DNA of 64,000 nucleotides from Demequinaceae bacterium (lineage in GTDB: Bacteria > Actinomycetota > Actinomycetes > Actinomycetales > Demequinaceae). Of this stretch, positions 26,641 through 35,811 are shown in pieces. Every line of letters begins with the position of its first letter. The first letter of the stretch is position 1. The notes below the pieces were generated by a model. It ran no database searches, had not been told where the DNA came from, and saw nothing but the letters and a program-made list of their open reading frames with translations. A program made the translations under genes and the position numbers. The stretch covers positions 62,001-126,000 of the forward strand of contig JAFGBM010000002.1 of assembly GCA_016933155.1 (NCBI GenBank), given 5' to 3'.

Positions 26641-26850
26641 ATGGCAATGCCCCAGGGTGCTGTTAAATGGTTCAACGCCGAAAAGGGTTATGGTTTCATC
26701 GCCCAAGATGGCGGCGGACAGGATGTTTTCGTTCACTACTCGGCCATTGAGGCCGAGGGTTATCGCTCGCTCACGGAGCAGCAGCGCGTGGAGTTCGAGG
26801 TTGTGCAGGGCCCCAAGGGTCCGCAGGCCGAGAAGGTTCACCCGCTGTAG
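26641..26850 (+). CDS. Cold-shock protein (CspA family)
   Basis: This is a 69-residue single cold-shock domain with the RNA-binding motifs [12 protein letters not shown] (RNP1 region) and DVFVHYSAI (RNP2). It acts as an RNA chaperone or transcription antiterminator. Base use is less GC-biased at its start than in neighbours. The spacing of AAGG favours initiation at the second ATG (26647, MPQGAVKWF), giving 67 residues; the first ATG has the site only 2 nt away. A strong terminator follows at 26867, so it is a single-gene unit. Confidence 0.96.
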   Translation: MAMPQGAVKWFNAEKGYGFIAQDGGGQDVFVHYSAIEAEGYRSLTEQQRVEFEVVQGPKGPQAEKVHPL

Positions 26851-26866
26851 CAACTGACGACGTTGC

Positions 26867-26900
26867 GGAGGCCGTCCCCTCGGGGGCGGCCTCCGTTCTT
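26867..26900 (+). terminator. Intrinsic terminator after the cold-shock gene
   Basis: GGAGGCCG (26867-26874) pairs with CGGCCTCC (26887-26894), and the inner CCCC/GGGG extends the stem. GTTCTT follows. Confidence 0.85.
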
Positions 26901-27016
26901 CGCTCCAGGGAACACTCGGGAGGGATCGTGTGTTCTTTCCATCAGACGAGTTGTGTGGTTCTCGCGCCCCAGGGGAACTATCCTTGAAGGGACGGAGAGA
27001 AATGGAGGAGACCGGA

Positions 27017-27370
27017 ATGCCGCTGTCCGAGTATGAGCAGCGTGTCCTCAACGAACTTGAGCGCGACCTCGGGACCGATCCGAAGCTCAAGAGCGCGATG
27101 AAGCGCGGCCATCGTTCGGGGGGGCGGCTGTTGGCGGCAGGCCTGGGGATCCTCATCGGTCTGTGCATCGTGCTGGCCGGGGTCATGTCCCAGGTTCCTC
27201 TTCTCGGGATACTGGGGTTCGCGGTCATGACGGCGTGCGCGCTGTGGGCGCTGTCGGGCGGCTCCTCCGGGGCGACGTCGGCGAAGAAGAAGGAATCTCA
27301 GCCCAAGAAGGGGTTCATGAGCCGGATCGAGGAGCGGTTCGAACGCCGCCGCGAGCAGGGCGACCTGTAG
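27017..27370 (+). CDS. DUF3040 family membrane protein
   Basis: The 117-residue protein begins with the DUF3040 signature MPLSEYEQRVLNELERDLGTDP, followed by a basic stretch, two membrane helices (about 44-63 and 66-86) and a basic, Lys/Arg-rich C-terminus. The family is restricted to actinobacteria and often lies close to mraZ, as here (4.7 kb away). Function is unknown. The start at 27017 follows GGAGGAG, which decides it over upstream in-frame codons. TATCCT at 26980-26985 may be the -10. The last 56 nt overlap the convergent transglutaminase gene. Confidence 0.85.
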   Translation: MPLSEYEQRVLNELERDLGTDPKLKSAMKRGHRSGGRLLAAGLGILIGLCIVLAGVMSQVPLLGILGFAVMTACALWALSGGSSGATSAKKKESQPKKGFMSRIEERFERRREQGDL

Positions 27371-29543
27371 CCTCGGCCGTTGCGCTTTCCGCCTCCCAGA
27401 CCACTTCCATCACCCAGGAGTCGAGTTGTGCCTGAGTGGCGGCGGTCCCACCCGGTGCGTACCGGTGATCGGAGACCGCCCCGCTGAGGAAGACGAGGGC
27501 GTCGGCCCCAGTCTGGGCCGGAGGCCTGTCCCCCAGCCTCTGTATCGCCTTGAGGACGTGTGACCGGGCCTCGAGCGGGGTCGCCGAGGCGGGCCAGGCA
27601 AGCTCACCCAGTCGGTCGGCCAAGCGCTGCCAGGCCCCTTCCGGACCGTGGAGAGCCCGTTCGATGGCGACGGTCCGACGCCTCCAGAGAAGGAAGGCCC
27701 CGAATAGCCCCAGGGCGACGACGACACCGAGCGTCCGGATCGCCCACGCAGGCAGGAAGGGGGCATCGTCCGAGGGGGTCGGATCATCCCCCGGGGTCGT
27801 TGGGCCATTGGGGAGGGGGCCGACGGGGTAGCTCCCCCCTTCGAGCACCTCTCGGGGGACGGGGATCACGGTGGTCCCCGCGAAGGGGTCGGCCCACGTC
27901 GGGGGGGCTCCGGACTGGACGGAGGGCGTGGGTTCGAACCGCACCCATCCGTGGGACGGGAAGTACACCTCGGGCCAGACGTGGGCGTCCTTGCCCCGAA
28001 CCACGTATCCGTTGGTGCCGTCGAAGCCGCCGGGAAGGAAGCCGTAGCCGAGGCGGGCCGGGATGCCGATGGATCGGAGCATGATGACCATGGTGGTCGC
28101 GAACTGGAGGCAGTAGCCCCGCTTCGACTCCAGGAAGGCCGAAACGGCATCGCCGGGTGCGGGGTCGACGGAGGTGGTGTAGGTGAAGACGGAGGGATTC
28201 CGAAGGTAGTTCTGGATCGCCAGCGCCTGGTCGTACCGGGTGGTCTTCCCCGCGGTCAGTTCTTCGGCCAGAGCGCGGATGGAGGCGAGGTCGGCCGCGG
28301 GTGGAACCTCGAAGACCGCGGGGTCTGAGGCGTCTTGGGACGGATCGGAGGCGAGGATGGCGTCCGTGGCACGCAGGGCTTGGGAGGTGTGATACGAGGT
28401 GCCGGCCACGATCGTGTAGTCGAGATTCCTGGTGGTCTCGCTGTCGCCGATGATGGTGTCGCTCGAGGCGTCGTAGCTCCAGTTCCCCGCCACCTCGACC
28501 GTCCGCGGCTCGGTGGGGACGGGAAGGGAGTTGGCCGCTAGGCCGAGAACGCTGACGTCGAGGCGGGTCCTCTCGCTTTCGCTCCATCCTGCGACGGACT
28601 CGGGCCAGAGGAGCCCGGTGCCCGCCGGGCGGTTCGTCGGTTCGGGGGCCTCGTAGTCCCAGCCGGCTCCGTCGAAGTCGGTGAGGGTGTACAGGCGGAA
28701 AGCATCGGGGCGGGGTCCCGAGGAGACGTACAGGATCACGGGGGAGTTGGAGTTCTCGTTGAGCGAGCTTCGGAGGTCGAGGTCGAGGTTGAGGCGAAGG
28801 GGGGTGTCGAAGAACTCGGGGGTGTCGAAGGACGGGATGGATCCCCATCCTTGGCCTCCGAGGGCGGCGGGGACGGCGAGGCCCGTCAACATGAGCGACG
28901 CCAGGGTCGCGGTGGAGGCGGAGGCGAGGGAGATCCCCCTCTCCAGGGGGGCGTTCTTCCTGGACAGCGACATCGCCGCGATCCAGGCGGCCAGCCCGAT
29001 GACGAGGACGGGGATCGACACCCGGCGGTTGAGGACGATGGCGGGGATCCAAGGGGCGAACAGGAGGAGGCCCGCACTTGCGACGGCCCTCCACGACACG
29101 GCGATGTGCTCGCAGACGAGGAACAGGCCCAGGATCAAGACAGCGAAGAGGGCGGCGAGGGGCGGAACAACCGGGATGGGGCCCGAGTCTCCCGGGGCTC
29201 CGAGGGCGTAGTCGTATCCGTCCGCGAAGGTGCGGAAGAGGGTGGTCACCGCGGTCGGTGTGGGGAGGGTGTATCCCTGTCCCTCGGCGTCCGTGGCGTA
29301 CAGGGGGACGAGCAGAAGGATGCTCGCCACCAGCCCGACGATGGAGGGCACGATCCTAGACCGGGATGCGAGGCGGGAAAGCATGACGGCGAGGGTGACG
29401 CCGAAGAGGGCGAAGGCTGCCGTCACCACCCATTCGTCGAGCTGGATCATGGTCGTCAGGGACCAGAGGGAGGTCAGGGTGGTGACGGCGATGAGGGGGG
29501 TCGCCAACCAGGGGGATCGGGAAGACCGGAGAAGATCGCTCAT
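27315..29543 (-). CDS. TgpA-type membrane transglutaminase-like protein (DUF3488 + transglutaminase core)
   Basis: The 742-residue protein has about seven N-terminal membrane helices (about 12-225), an extracytoplasmic region, and a transglutaminase/protease core. The core contains C478 in KRGYCLQFATT, H521 in GKDAHVWPEV and E in GWVRFEPTP as the likely triad. A Pro/Thr-rich linker, another helix (about 580-600) and a DUF4129-like tail follow. It is the third gene of a MoxR-DUF58-TgpA operon, a widespread cassette thought to act in envelope protein maturation; the substrate is unknown. The start overlaps the DUF58 stop by 4 nt. Confidence 0.9.
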   Translation of the reverse strand: MSDLLRSSRSPWLATPLIAVTTLTSLWSLTTMIQLDEWVVTAAFALFGVTLAVMLSRLASRSRIVPSIVGLVASILLLVPLYATDAEGQGYTLPTPTAVTTLFRTFADGYDYALGAPGDSGPIPVVPPLAALFAVLILGLFLVCEHIAVSWRAVASAGLLLFAPWIPAIVLNRRVSIPVLVIGLAAWIAAMSLSRKNAPLERGISLASASTATLASLMLTGLAVPAALGGQGWGSIPSFDTPEFFDTPLRLNLDLDLRSSLNENSNSPVILYVSSGPRPDAFRLYTLTDFDGAGWDYEAPEPTNRPAGTGLLWPESVAGWSESERTRLDVSVLGLAANSLPVPTEPRTVEVAGNWSYDASSDTIIGDSETTRNLDYTIVAGTSYHTSQALRATDAILASDPSQDASDPAVFEVPPAADLASIRALAEELTAGKTTRYDQALAIQNYLRNPSVFTYTTSVDPAPGDAVSAFLESKRGYCLQFATTMVIMLRSIGIPARLGYGFLPGGFDGTNGYVVRGKDAHVWPEVYFPSHGWVRFEPTPSVQSGAPPTWADPFAGTTVIPVPREVLEGGSYPVGPLPNGPTTPGDDPTPSDDAPFLPAWAIRTLGVVVALGLFGAFLLWRRRTVAIERALHGPEGAWQRLADRLGELAWPASATPLEARSHVLKAIQRLGDRPPAQTGADALVFLSGAVSDHRYAPGGTAATQAQLDSWVMEVVWEAESATAEATGRPARGGVRTAPRSGS

Positions 29544-30862
29544 TCCATGTCCCCTCCCACTGTCAGCAGGGTGGTCCAGACCTGTTCGAGGTCGGATCCT
29601 ATGCCGGCCGTTGTGACCTTCCAGCCGGCTCGCCTCAGGGCGGTGAGGGTGTCGTCCACCCCTTGCTTGCGGGCGGCGTCCCCGCCAGAGCGGACGATCG
29701 CCCAGGCTCGACCCGAATCGCCGATGGGGACGAGGACATCCAGCGCGTCCTTGCTGAGAGGTTCGAAGACCCCGACGATCACCTCTCCCGACGGGGCCGC
29801 AAGGGCCGCCTCCCTCAAGGCTCGAAGGAGGTCGCGTTCGGCGGCCGTCGCCGATATGGGGACCTTGAGGTCGACCGTGTCGTTGAGAAGGGAGGCCCGG
29901 GCGAGGGCGCTGGAGTGGCCTCGGTCTTCATGGCTGGCTTCGGGGTTGATGTTGCCGCCGAGAAGCCGGACGGGGTGGCCGCTGTCGAGCACCGAAAGCG
30001 CGATGGAGGTCGACGCCGAGATGGTCCATTCGATCGCCTCACTGTCGCGGGGTAGGTCCATGACGACGGTCGCGGGCCGGCGTCCGGCACGCTCGTCCGA
30101 GCGGACGACCATCGTCCCCCGTCGGGCCGTGCTCTTCCAATGCACACGCCGCAGATCGTCGCCCTCCCGGTAGTCCCGGAGTGCCGCGTCGTCGGGGGAG
30201 GGGGTCCGGGCCCCCAGCACGATCCGGTCCGCATGTCCCATAAGGGCCCCCGCCGTCGCGGACAGGTCGACGGTTGCCGGCCACACGGGGATGAGTTCGG
30301 CCCCACCGACCGAGGTGTCGGCCTGGAGGATCCCGAGGGGATCCGAAGAATGCACGAGCGCCGGACCGAGCGGCCACCGTCCCCGCCGGGCGGGCAGGAG
30401 ATTGTAGGTCAGGGTGAGGGACTGGGAGCTCCGGGAGACGGTGGCCTTGGTCCCCGCCCCTCCGGTGAGTTCGGCGGCAGCCTGTTCCCTGATGTCGAGG
30501 CTTTCGACCAGGGTTCGCGTGAACCGGCGGGCGGGATGAATCCCCATCTCGCGCTCGCGTCCGTGGGAGTGGGCAGATTCGATGCTGACGACGACCTTTC
30601 CGGGGACCCCGACGGTCAGGGGTCGGGGGGTCACGTCCCTGCGGGCGAAGGGGAAGCGCAGCAGGAAGGTGTGGATGCTGAGAAGCATCCACAGGCACCC
30701 GACGGCGACGGCCGAGGTCATCCCCACTCCGATGTACACCAAGACCGGGCTGGCCAGTCCGACCCCGCCACCCCCGACGAGTAGGCCTGCGACGGCCATC
30801 CCGACGCCCCGCGAGGTGATGACGGTCGCGGAGGACGATTCTCGCGCCGCGGGAGCGGTCAT
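29540..30862 (-). CDS. DUF58 domain protein
   Basis: The 440-residue protein has two N-terminal membrane helices (about 17-60), then a region ending in the DUF58 signature REGDDLRRVHWKSTARRGTMVVRSDE (about 230-255), followed by a von Willebrand A-like fold. In MoxR cassettes the DUF58 protein is the proposed partner on which the AAA+ MoxR ATPase acts. It overlaps moxR and the transglutaminase gene by 4 nt each. Confidence 0.9.
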   Translation of the reverse strand: MTAPAARESSSATVITSRGVGMAVAGLLVGGGGVGLASPVLVYIGVGMTSAVAVGCLWMLLSIHTFLLRFPFARRDVTPRPLTVGVPGKVVVSIESAHSHGREREMGIHPARRFTRTLVESLDIREQAAAELTGGAGTKATVSRSSQSLTLTYNLLPARRGRWPLGPALVHSSDPLGILQADTSVGGAELIPVWPATVDLSATAGALMGHADRIVLGARTPSPDDAALRDYREGDDLRRVHWKSTARRGTMVVRSDERAGRRPATVVMDLPRDSEAIEWTISASTSIALSVLDSGHPVRLLGGNINPEASHEDRGHSSALARASLLNDTVDLKVPISATAAERDLLRALREAALAAPSGEVIVGVFEPLSKDALDVLVPIGDSGRAWAIVRSGGDAARKQGVDDTLTALRRAGWKVTTAGIGSDLEQVWTTLLTVGGDME

Positions 30863-31890
30863 ACTCGGGAGGCCCCCCGGTGGGAGGGGATGGCGGACTG
30901 TCGGGGAATCGGGATATCCCTCGCCTCCGTGGGGACGGGGGTGCGCTGGATGGTCTCCGTGATGATCTGGGCGGCCGAGCGGCCCGCCAGGCGGGCCTCC
31001 GTACTCAGGAGCATCCGGTGAGCGAGGACTGGAACGGCCAGCGCCTTGATGTCGTCCGGGAGGACGTGATTCCGTGCGGCCATGGCGGCGCGGGACTTGG
31101 CTGCCGCGAGCAGTTGAAGGGAGGCCCGGGGGGAGGCCCCCAGCCGGAGGCCGGGTTCTCCCCGGGTCGCCGTCACGATGTCGACGATGTACTGCTTGAT
31201 GGCGGGGGCCCCGTACACCCCCTTGACGAGGGCGATCATGCGGGCAAGGGTTGCCGCGTCCGTGACGGGCTTGACGTCATCGAGCGGGTCGTCGCCATCG
31301 TGGGAATCGAGCATGGCCATCTCGGCAACCGCCGCGGGATACCCCACCTTGACCTGGGCCATGAACCGGTCGCGTTGAGCCTCGGGGAGGGGATAGGTGC
31401 CCTCCATCTCGACGGGATTCTGGGTGGCGACGACGAGGAAGGGAGACGGCAGGGGGCGGGTGGTGCCGTCGACCGTGACGCATCGCTCCTGCATGGCCTC
31501 GAGAAGGGCGGCCTGGGTCTTGGGCGAGGCTCTGTTGATCTCGTCGGCGATGACGACGTTGGCGAAGACCGGGCCGGGCCTGAACTCGAAGTCCTTTTCC
31601 CCCGCCCGGAAGATGCTGACCCCGGTGACGTCGGCGGGGAGGAGGTCCGGTGTGAACTGGATTCTGCCGACCGTGCAGGCGATGGACTTCGCGAGAGCCC
31701 TCGCCAGCGTGGTCTTTCCCACCCCGGGGACGTCTTCCATCAGGACATGGCCCTCGGCGAGGACGACCGCGAGGGTCGATGAGATCGCGGGGTCCAGTCC
31801 GGACAGGACTGTGGAAATCGCCCCACGAATGCGCATCGTGACGTCGGCGATCTCGGCGAGCTCCGGATCGGAGGGCAAAGTCTGGTTCAT
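30859..31890 (-). CDS. MoxR-family AAA+ ATPase
   Basis: The 343-residue protein has Walker A EDVPGVGKTTLARAL (about 52-66), Walker B VVIADEINRA, sensor 1 VVATQNPVEMEGTYPLPEAQRDRF and the C-terminal lid. MoxR ATPases act as chaperones for DUF58/VWA partners. The ATG at 31890 follows AGGAGC. A TAGGCT -10 candidate lies about 30 nt upstream on the same strand. The operon is divergent from the mraZ cluster and shares a 194-nt control region with it. Confidence 0.93.
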   Translation of the reverse strand: MNQTLPSDPELAEIADVTMRIRGAISTVLSGLDPAISSTLAVVLAEGHVLMEDVPGVGKTTLARALAKSIACTVGRIQFTPDLLPADVTGVSIFRAGEKDFEFRPGPVFANVVIADEINRASPKTQAALLEAMQERCVTVDGTTRPLPSPFLVVATQNPVEMEGTYPLPEAQRDRFMAQVKVGYPAAVAEMAMLDSHDGDDPLDDVKPVTDAATLARMIALVKGVYGAPAIKQYIVDIVTATRGEPGLRLGASPRASLQLLAAAKSRAAMAARNHVLPDDIKALAVPVLAHRMLLSTEARLAGRSAAQIITETIQRTPVPTEARDIPIPRQSAIPSHRGASRV

Positions 31891-31920
31891 GAGGGCTCCT
31901 CTTCGTGCCTGACACCACAG

Positions 31921-31926
31921 AGCCTA
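31921..31926 (-). promoter_or_regulatory. Candidate -10 (TAGGCT) of the MoxR operon
   Basis: TAGGCT on the minus strand predicts a start near 31914, giving a 24-nt leader with the AGGAGC ribosome site. The same hexamer occurs before recA and the TraR gene. Confidence 0.5.
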
Positions 31927-32023
31927 GGCGATTCGGGAAGGGCTCGTGTTCCGGGGTTCGTCTTTCGGTGTCGAACCGCAATCTTCGCCCGCCGACGCGA
32001 ATATGTGGGGGAGATCTTGCGAG

Positions 32024-32050
32024 AAGTGGGGGAAAGTGGAGTAAAGTGGT
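32024..32050 (+). promoter_or_regulatory. MraZ operator repeats
   Basis: AAGTGG occurs at 32024, 32034 and 32044, exactly one helical turn apart. MraZ is known to bind TGGGN direct repeats with a 10-bp period upstream of its own gene. A further GTGGGG occurs at 32005. Confidence 0.85.
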
Positions 32051-32084
32051 GGATGCGGGAGCGGTGTGGCGGAAGGAGGCCGGA

Positions 32085-32552
32085 ATGGCAGAGGAAGGTG
32101 CGCTCGGGATGGGACCCTCGGGGGTCTTCCTGGGCACCTTCACGCCCCGGCTCGACGACAAGGGCCGGCTCATCCTGCCCGCCAAGTTCCGTCCCCGGCT
32201 CTCGACGGGCCTCGTCTCGACCCGGGGCCTCGACCGATGCATCTTCGTCTTCCCCATCGACGAGTTCCACCTGATCCACGACCGCCTGCGTCGGGCACCC
32301 TTGGAGAACAAGGGAGCCCGGGACTACCTGAGGGGGTTCCTCGCCTATGCAAGCGATGAGGTCCCCGATCGGCAGGGGAGGATCCCCATCAGCCCCGCGC
32401 TTCGCACCTACGCCGGGATCGACAGGGACGTGGCCGTGATCGGGCTCGGATCGCGGGTGGAGATCTGGAACGCCGACGCATGGTCCGAGTACCTCGGGCA
32501 GACGGAGAAGGACTACGCCGAAACGGCCAGGGAGGTGGTCGACTACCTGTGA
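32085..32552 (+). CDS. mraZ: Transcriptional regulator MraZ
   Basis: MraZ is the first gene of dcw clusters and represses its own operon. The 155-residue protein has two SpoVT/AbrB-like repeats: [22 protein letters not shown] (about 15-36) and [20 protein letters not shown]. The family usually starts MFLGT...; here 13 extra residues precede it, and the ATG at 32085 is supported by GGAAGGAGG. Three operator repeats lie 35-60 nt upstream. Confidence 0.95.
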   Translation: MAEEGALGMGPSGVFLGTFTPRLDDKGRLILPAKFRPRLSTGLVSTRGLDRCIFVFPIDEFHLIHDRLRRAPLENKGARDYLRGFLAYASDEVPDRQGRIPISPALRTYAGIDRDVAVIGLGSRVEIWNADAWSEYLGQTEKDYAETAREVVDYL

Positions 32553-32676
32553 CAGGGAGGCCTTCCATCGTGTCGTGCGGCCTCCTCCCGAGCGATCTCT
32601 GGGACCCTTCCCCGTCCCAGAGCCGCCGGAGGGAGACCACGGGACGCGAAGGGAGCGGGGCCAGGGAAAGGAACGC

Positions 32677-33639
32677 GTGGACGTCGTCGGCAAGCACCTG
32701 CCGGTCATGCTCGACCGGTGCGTCGAACTGCTCGCCCCTGCCCTCGACCGGCAGGGGGCGATCATGGTCGACGGCACTCTTGGGCTGGGGGGACACGCGG
32801 AGGCCCTGCTCCGGAGCCTGCCGGGGGTGACGGTGGTCGGCATCGATCGGGACGCGGAAGCCCTGGCCCTCGCCGCCACACGCCTGGAGACCTTCAGGAA
32901 GCGATTCATCGCCCACCACGCCGAGTTCGATGACATCGAGGGGGCGCTCGCCAGGGTAGGGGCGCAGAGGGCCGATGGGATCCTCCTGGACCTCGGGGTG
33001 TCATCCCTCCAGATAGACGAGGCGGAGCGGGGTTTCAGCTACTCCCAGGACGCCCCCCTCGACATGAGAATGGACCGGGGCGGCTCGAGGACGGCGGCCG
33101 ACGTCCTTCGGGACGAGCCCGAGGAGGAAATCGTCAGGATCCTGAAGGAATACGGGGAGGAGAGGTACGCGAGGAGGATAGCCCGGGCCATCGTGCGCCG
33201 CCGGGAAGTTTCTCCCCTCGCGAGGAGCGGTGAGTTGGTCGGTCTGATCAGGGCTTCGATCCCTGCAGCGGCCCGCTCCGAAGGGGGCAACCCGGCCAAG
33301 CGCACCTTCCAGGCGTTGCGCATCGCCGTGAACGACGAACTCATCCTCCTCGGCACGACCCTTCCGAGAGCAGTGGCCAGGCTTGCCGTCGGTGGACGGA
33401 TCGTCGTCCTCTCCTATCACTCCCTTGAGGATCGGCTCGTCAAGCGCACTCTCGTCGAGGCGTCGGAGGTCCGGGCGCCCCGGGGGATGCCCGTCATACG
33501 CGAGGAGGATCGGCCGTACCTCAGGCTTCTGGTCAAGGGGGCGGAGAAGGCATCGGAGGCCGAGGTCGAGGCCAATCCGAGGAGCCGGTCCGTGCGCCTT
33601 CGGGCCGCCGAACGGATCCGGGAGGGGTGGGCGGCATGA
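32677..33639 (+). CDS. rsmH: 16S rRNA (cytosine1402-N4)-methyltransferase RsmH
   Basis: The 320-residue protein has the family start KHLPVMLDRCVELL, SAM motif DGTLGLGGHAEALL, DLGVSSLQIDEAERGFSY, and VLSYHSLEDRLVK. It methylates C1402 in the ribosomal P site. I placed the start at GTG 32677, just before the conserved region and after an AAAGGA sequence; the frame is open 34 codons further upstream. Its ATGA overlap with ftsL suggests coupling. Confidence 0.95.
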   Translation: MDVVGKHLPVMLDRCVELLAPALDRQGAIMVDGTLGLGGHAEALLRSLPGVTVVGIDRDAEALALAATRLETFRKRFIAHHAEFDDIEGALARVGAQRADGILLDLGVSSLQIDEAERGFSYSQDAPLDMRMDRGGSRTAADVLRDEPEEEIVRILKEYGEERYARRIARAIVRRREVSPLARSGELVGLIRASIPAAARSEGGNPAKRTFQALRIAVNDELILLGTTLPRAVARLAVGGRIVVLSYHSLEDRLVKRTLVEASEVRAPRGMPVIREEDRPYLRLLVKGAEKASEAEVEANPRSRSVRLRAAERIREGWAA

Positions 33640-33959
33640 GCCTCGCGCACCCGCCTTCGCGACGTGGATCGATCGTGCCGTTCGCAATCCTGTGCGTGAC
33701 GATCATCATTGGGTCCCTCGTCGCCGTGTTGCTCCTCAACACCACCATGGCGGCCGGAGCCTACGAGGCCAGGGACCTCCTCATCGAGACCGCGAATCTG
33801 ATGGAGCGTCGGGCGGACCTGCTCCTCGAACTCGACGAGCATGCCTCCCCGCAGAGCCTGGCCGACAAGGCCCTCGCCCTCGGCATGCATCCGGCCACTG
33901 AGGTGGGGTACATCTCCCTTGAGGATGGCACCGTCAGGCGAGCGGGGGGCCGGGGATGA
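33636..33959 (+). CDS. ftsL: FtsL-like septum protein
   Basis: The 107-residue protein is basic at the N-terminus, has one membrane helix (about 16-38) and a short periplasmic coiled-coil-like segment (AYEARDLLIETANLMERRADLLLELDEHA). A conserved-looking LGMHPATEVGYI end follows. This architecture and its place between rsmH and ftsI identify FtsL, which with FtsB and FtsQ activates FtsWI. Sequence similarity alone would be weak. It overlaps rsmH and ftsI by 4 nt each. Confidence 0.85.
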   Translation: MSLAHPPSRRGSIVPFAILCVTIIIGSLVAVLLLNTTMAAGAYEARDLLIETANLMERRADLLLELDEHASPQSLADKALALGMHPATEVGYISLEDGTVRRAGGRG

Positions 33960-35809
33960 GCCTCTTAATCGATTCCAGGTCCCGGGTGGCCCCAACCGAG
34001 GTGAGCCCCGTCCGACCGGCCTATCCCCGCGGGCCTCGTCCGCCCCGGATCGGAGACCCCCGGGGCCGACAGGCCCTGATCACGCTTTCGATGCTCCTCT
34101 TGCTGGCGGTCTTCGCGTTCCGGCTCATCCAGATTCAGGCGATCGACTCCGAGAACCTCGCGGCCAGGGCCCTCGATCAACGGCTGGTGACCGCGGAGAT
34201 CGCCGTGCCGAGGGCGGACATCCTCGATCGGGACGGTGTCGTGCTGGCGACCTCCGTCGACCGCTACCACGTGTGGGTGGATCAACGGGAGGTGGCCGAT
34301 TGGAAACGCACCTTGAACGGGCAGGTCATCGCGAGCGGCCCGTCGGGGGCGGCCGAGATCCTGGCCCCCATCCTCGGGATCGACGCGGGGACGCTCGAGG
34401 CCGCCCTCACGGGGGATTCGCGATTCACGTACATCGCCAGAAACGTCGCACCCGAGACCTGGAGCCTCGTCCGGGCGGAGGGGATCCTGGGCGTTGAGGG
34501 GGAACCGACCTCCACCCGCATCTACCCCAACGGGGACGTCGCCGGGAACGTCGTGGGGTTCGTCGGCGGCGTGTCCGATCGCCAGGGGACGTGGGGAATC
34601 GCCGGGCTCGAATACGCCTACGAGGAGGACCTCCTCGGAACCCCGGGCTCGATGACCTACGAGAAGGGAGGCGGGAACGTCGTCATCCCCACCGGGGTCC
34701 AGCAGGAGAGCCCGGCCATTCCGGGTGATGCCGTCGTGACGACCATCGACAGGGACCTGCAGTGGCAGGTCCAGGAGCGCCTGGAGAAGGGAGTCGCCCA
34801 GACCGGGGCCGAGTGGGGGGTCGTCATCGTCATGGACGTCCACACGGGTGAGGTGTACGTGCTCGCTGACTCCTCGGTCGTCGATCCGAACCATCCCGGC
34901 CGTTCCGCAGCCGAGGATCGGGGATCCCGGGCCGTCTCGGCCGTCTTCGAACCCGGTTCGACGGGGAAGGTCATCACCATGGCCGCCCTCCTGGAGGAGG
35001 GGCTGGCAACGCCGACGGATGAGTACATCGCGCCGTACGAGTACACGACCTCGAACGGGCAGACCTTTCACGACTCCCACGAGCATTCGAGGCTCAGGCT
35101 CACTCTGACCGGCATCTTGGCGAAATCGTCGAACACCGGCACCGTCCAGGCGGGGGAACTGCTCACGGTCGACCAGCGATACGCCTACCTCAGCGCCTTC
35201 GGCTTCGGGGAGGCGACCGGGGTGGGACTGCCCGGGGAATCCCGTGGCATCCTTCATGACGTCGAGGACTGGGACGGGCGTACGCGGTACACCGTGCTGT
35301 TCGGGCAGGGGGTCTCGGGCACGGCCATGCAGATGACGCAGGTGTACGCCACCATCGCCAACGGAGGGGTGTCGGTATCGCCGACCGTGGTGAAGGGTTT
35401 CGAGGCCGCCAACGGGACCTTCACCCCGATCCAACGACCAGGAGGAGAGCGGGTGATCTCCGAACAAACGGCCGACGAGCTCCTCCTCATGCTCGAATCG
35501 GTCGTGCACGACGGGACCGGCGGAGCCGCCCAGGTGCCCGGATATCGCATCGCCGGAAAAACGGGGACGGCGCAGGCCGCAGACGGCAATGGGACGATGG
35601 AGGACATCGTCGCCTCCTTCATCGGCATCGCACCGGCCGATGATCCGCGTATCGTCGTGTCCGTGATCCTCTACAACCCGACCACGACCATCTACGGCGG
35701 TTCCGCAGCCGGCCCCATCTTCGCGGACGTCACCTCTGACGCCCTGCGCGCCCTCGGGGTGCCACCCAGCGAGACGGCGGGGACGCTCTACCCCCTCACC
35801 TGGGGCTAG
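33956..35809 (+). CDS. ftsI: Septal penicillin-binding protein FtsI (PBP3)
   Basis: FtsI is the transpeptidase that crosslinks septal peptidoglycan with FtsW. The 617-residue class B PBP has a Pro/Arg-rich cytoplasmic lead (about 1-38), one membrane helix (about 41-60), a pedestal domain starting RADILDRDGVVLAT, and a transpeptidase domain. Its active-site motifs are S335-T-G-K338, S391-S-N393 and K535-T-G-T538. No PASTA domain is present. Confidence 0.96.
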   Translation: MSLLIDSRSRVAPTEVSPVRPAYPRGPRPPRIGDPRGRQALITLSMLLLLAVFAFRLIQIQAIDSENLAARALDQRLVTAEIAVPRADILDRDGVVLATSVDRYHVWVDQREVADWKRTLNGQVIASGPSGAAEILAPILGIDAGTLEAALTGDSRFTYIARNVAPETWSLVRAEGILGVEGEPTSTRIYPNGDVAGNVVGFVGGVSDRQGTWGIAGLEYAYEEDLLGTPGSMTYEKGGGNVVIPTGVQQESPAIPGDAVVTTIDRDLQWQVQERLEKGVAQTGAEWGVVIVMDVHTGEVYVLADSSVVDPNHPGRSAAEDRGSRAVSAVFEPGSTGKVITMAALLEEGLATPTDEYIAPYEYTTSNGQTFHDSHEHSRLRLTLTGILAKSSNTGTVQAGELLTVDQRYAYLSAFGFGEATGVGLPGESRGILHDVEDWDGRTRYTVLFGQGVSGTAMQMTQVYATIANGGVSVSPTVVKGFEAANGTFTPIQRPGGERVISEQTADELLLMLESVVHDGTGGAAQVPGYRIAGKTGTAQAADGNGTMEDIVASFIGIAPADDPRIVVSVILYNPTTTIYGGSAAGPIFADVTSDALRALGVPPSETAGTLYPLTWG

Positions 35810-35811
35810 CC

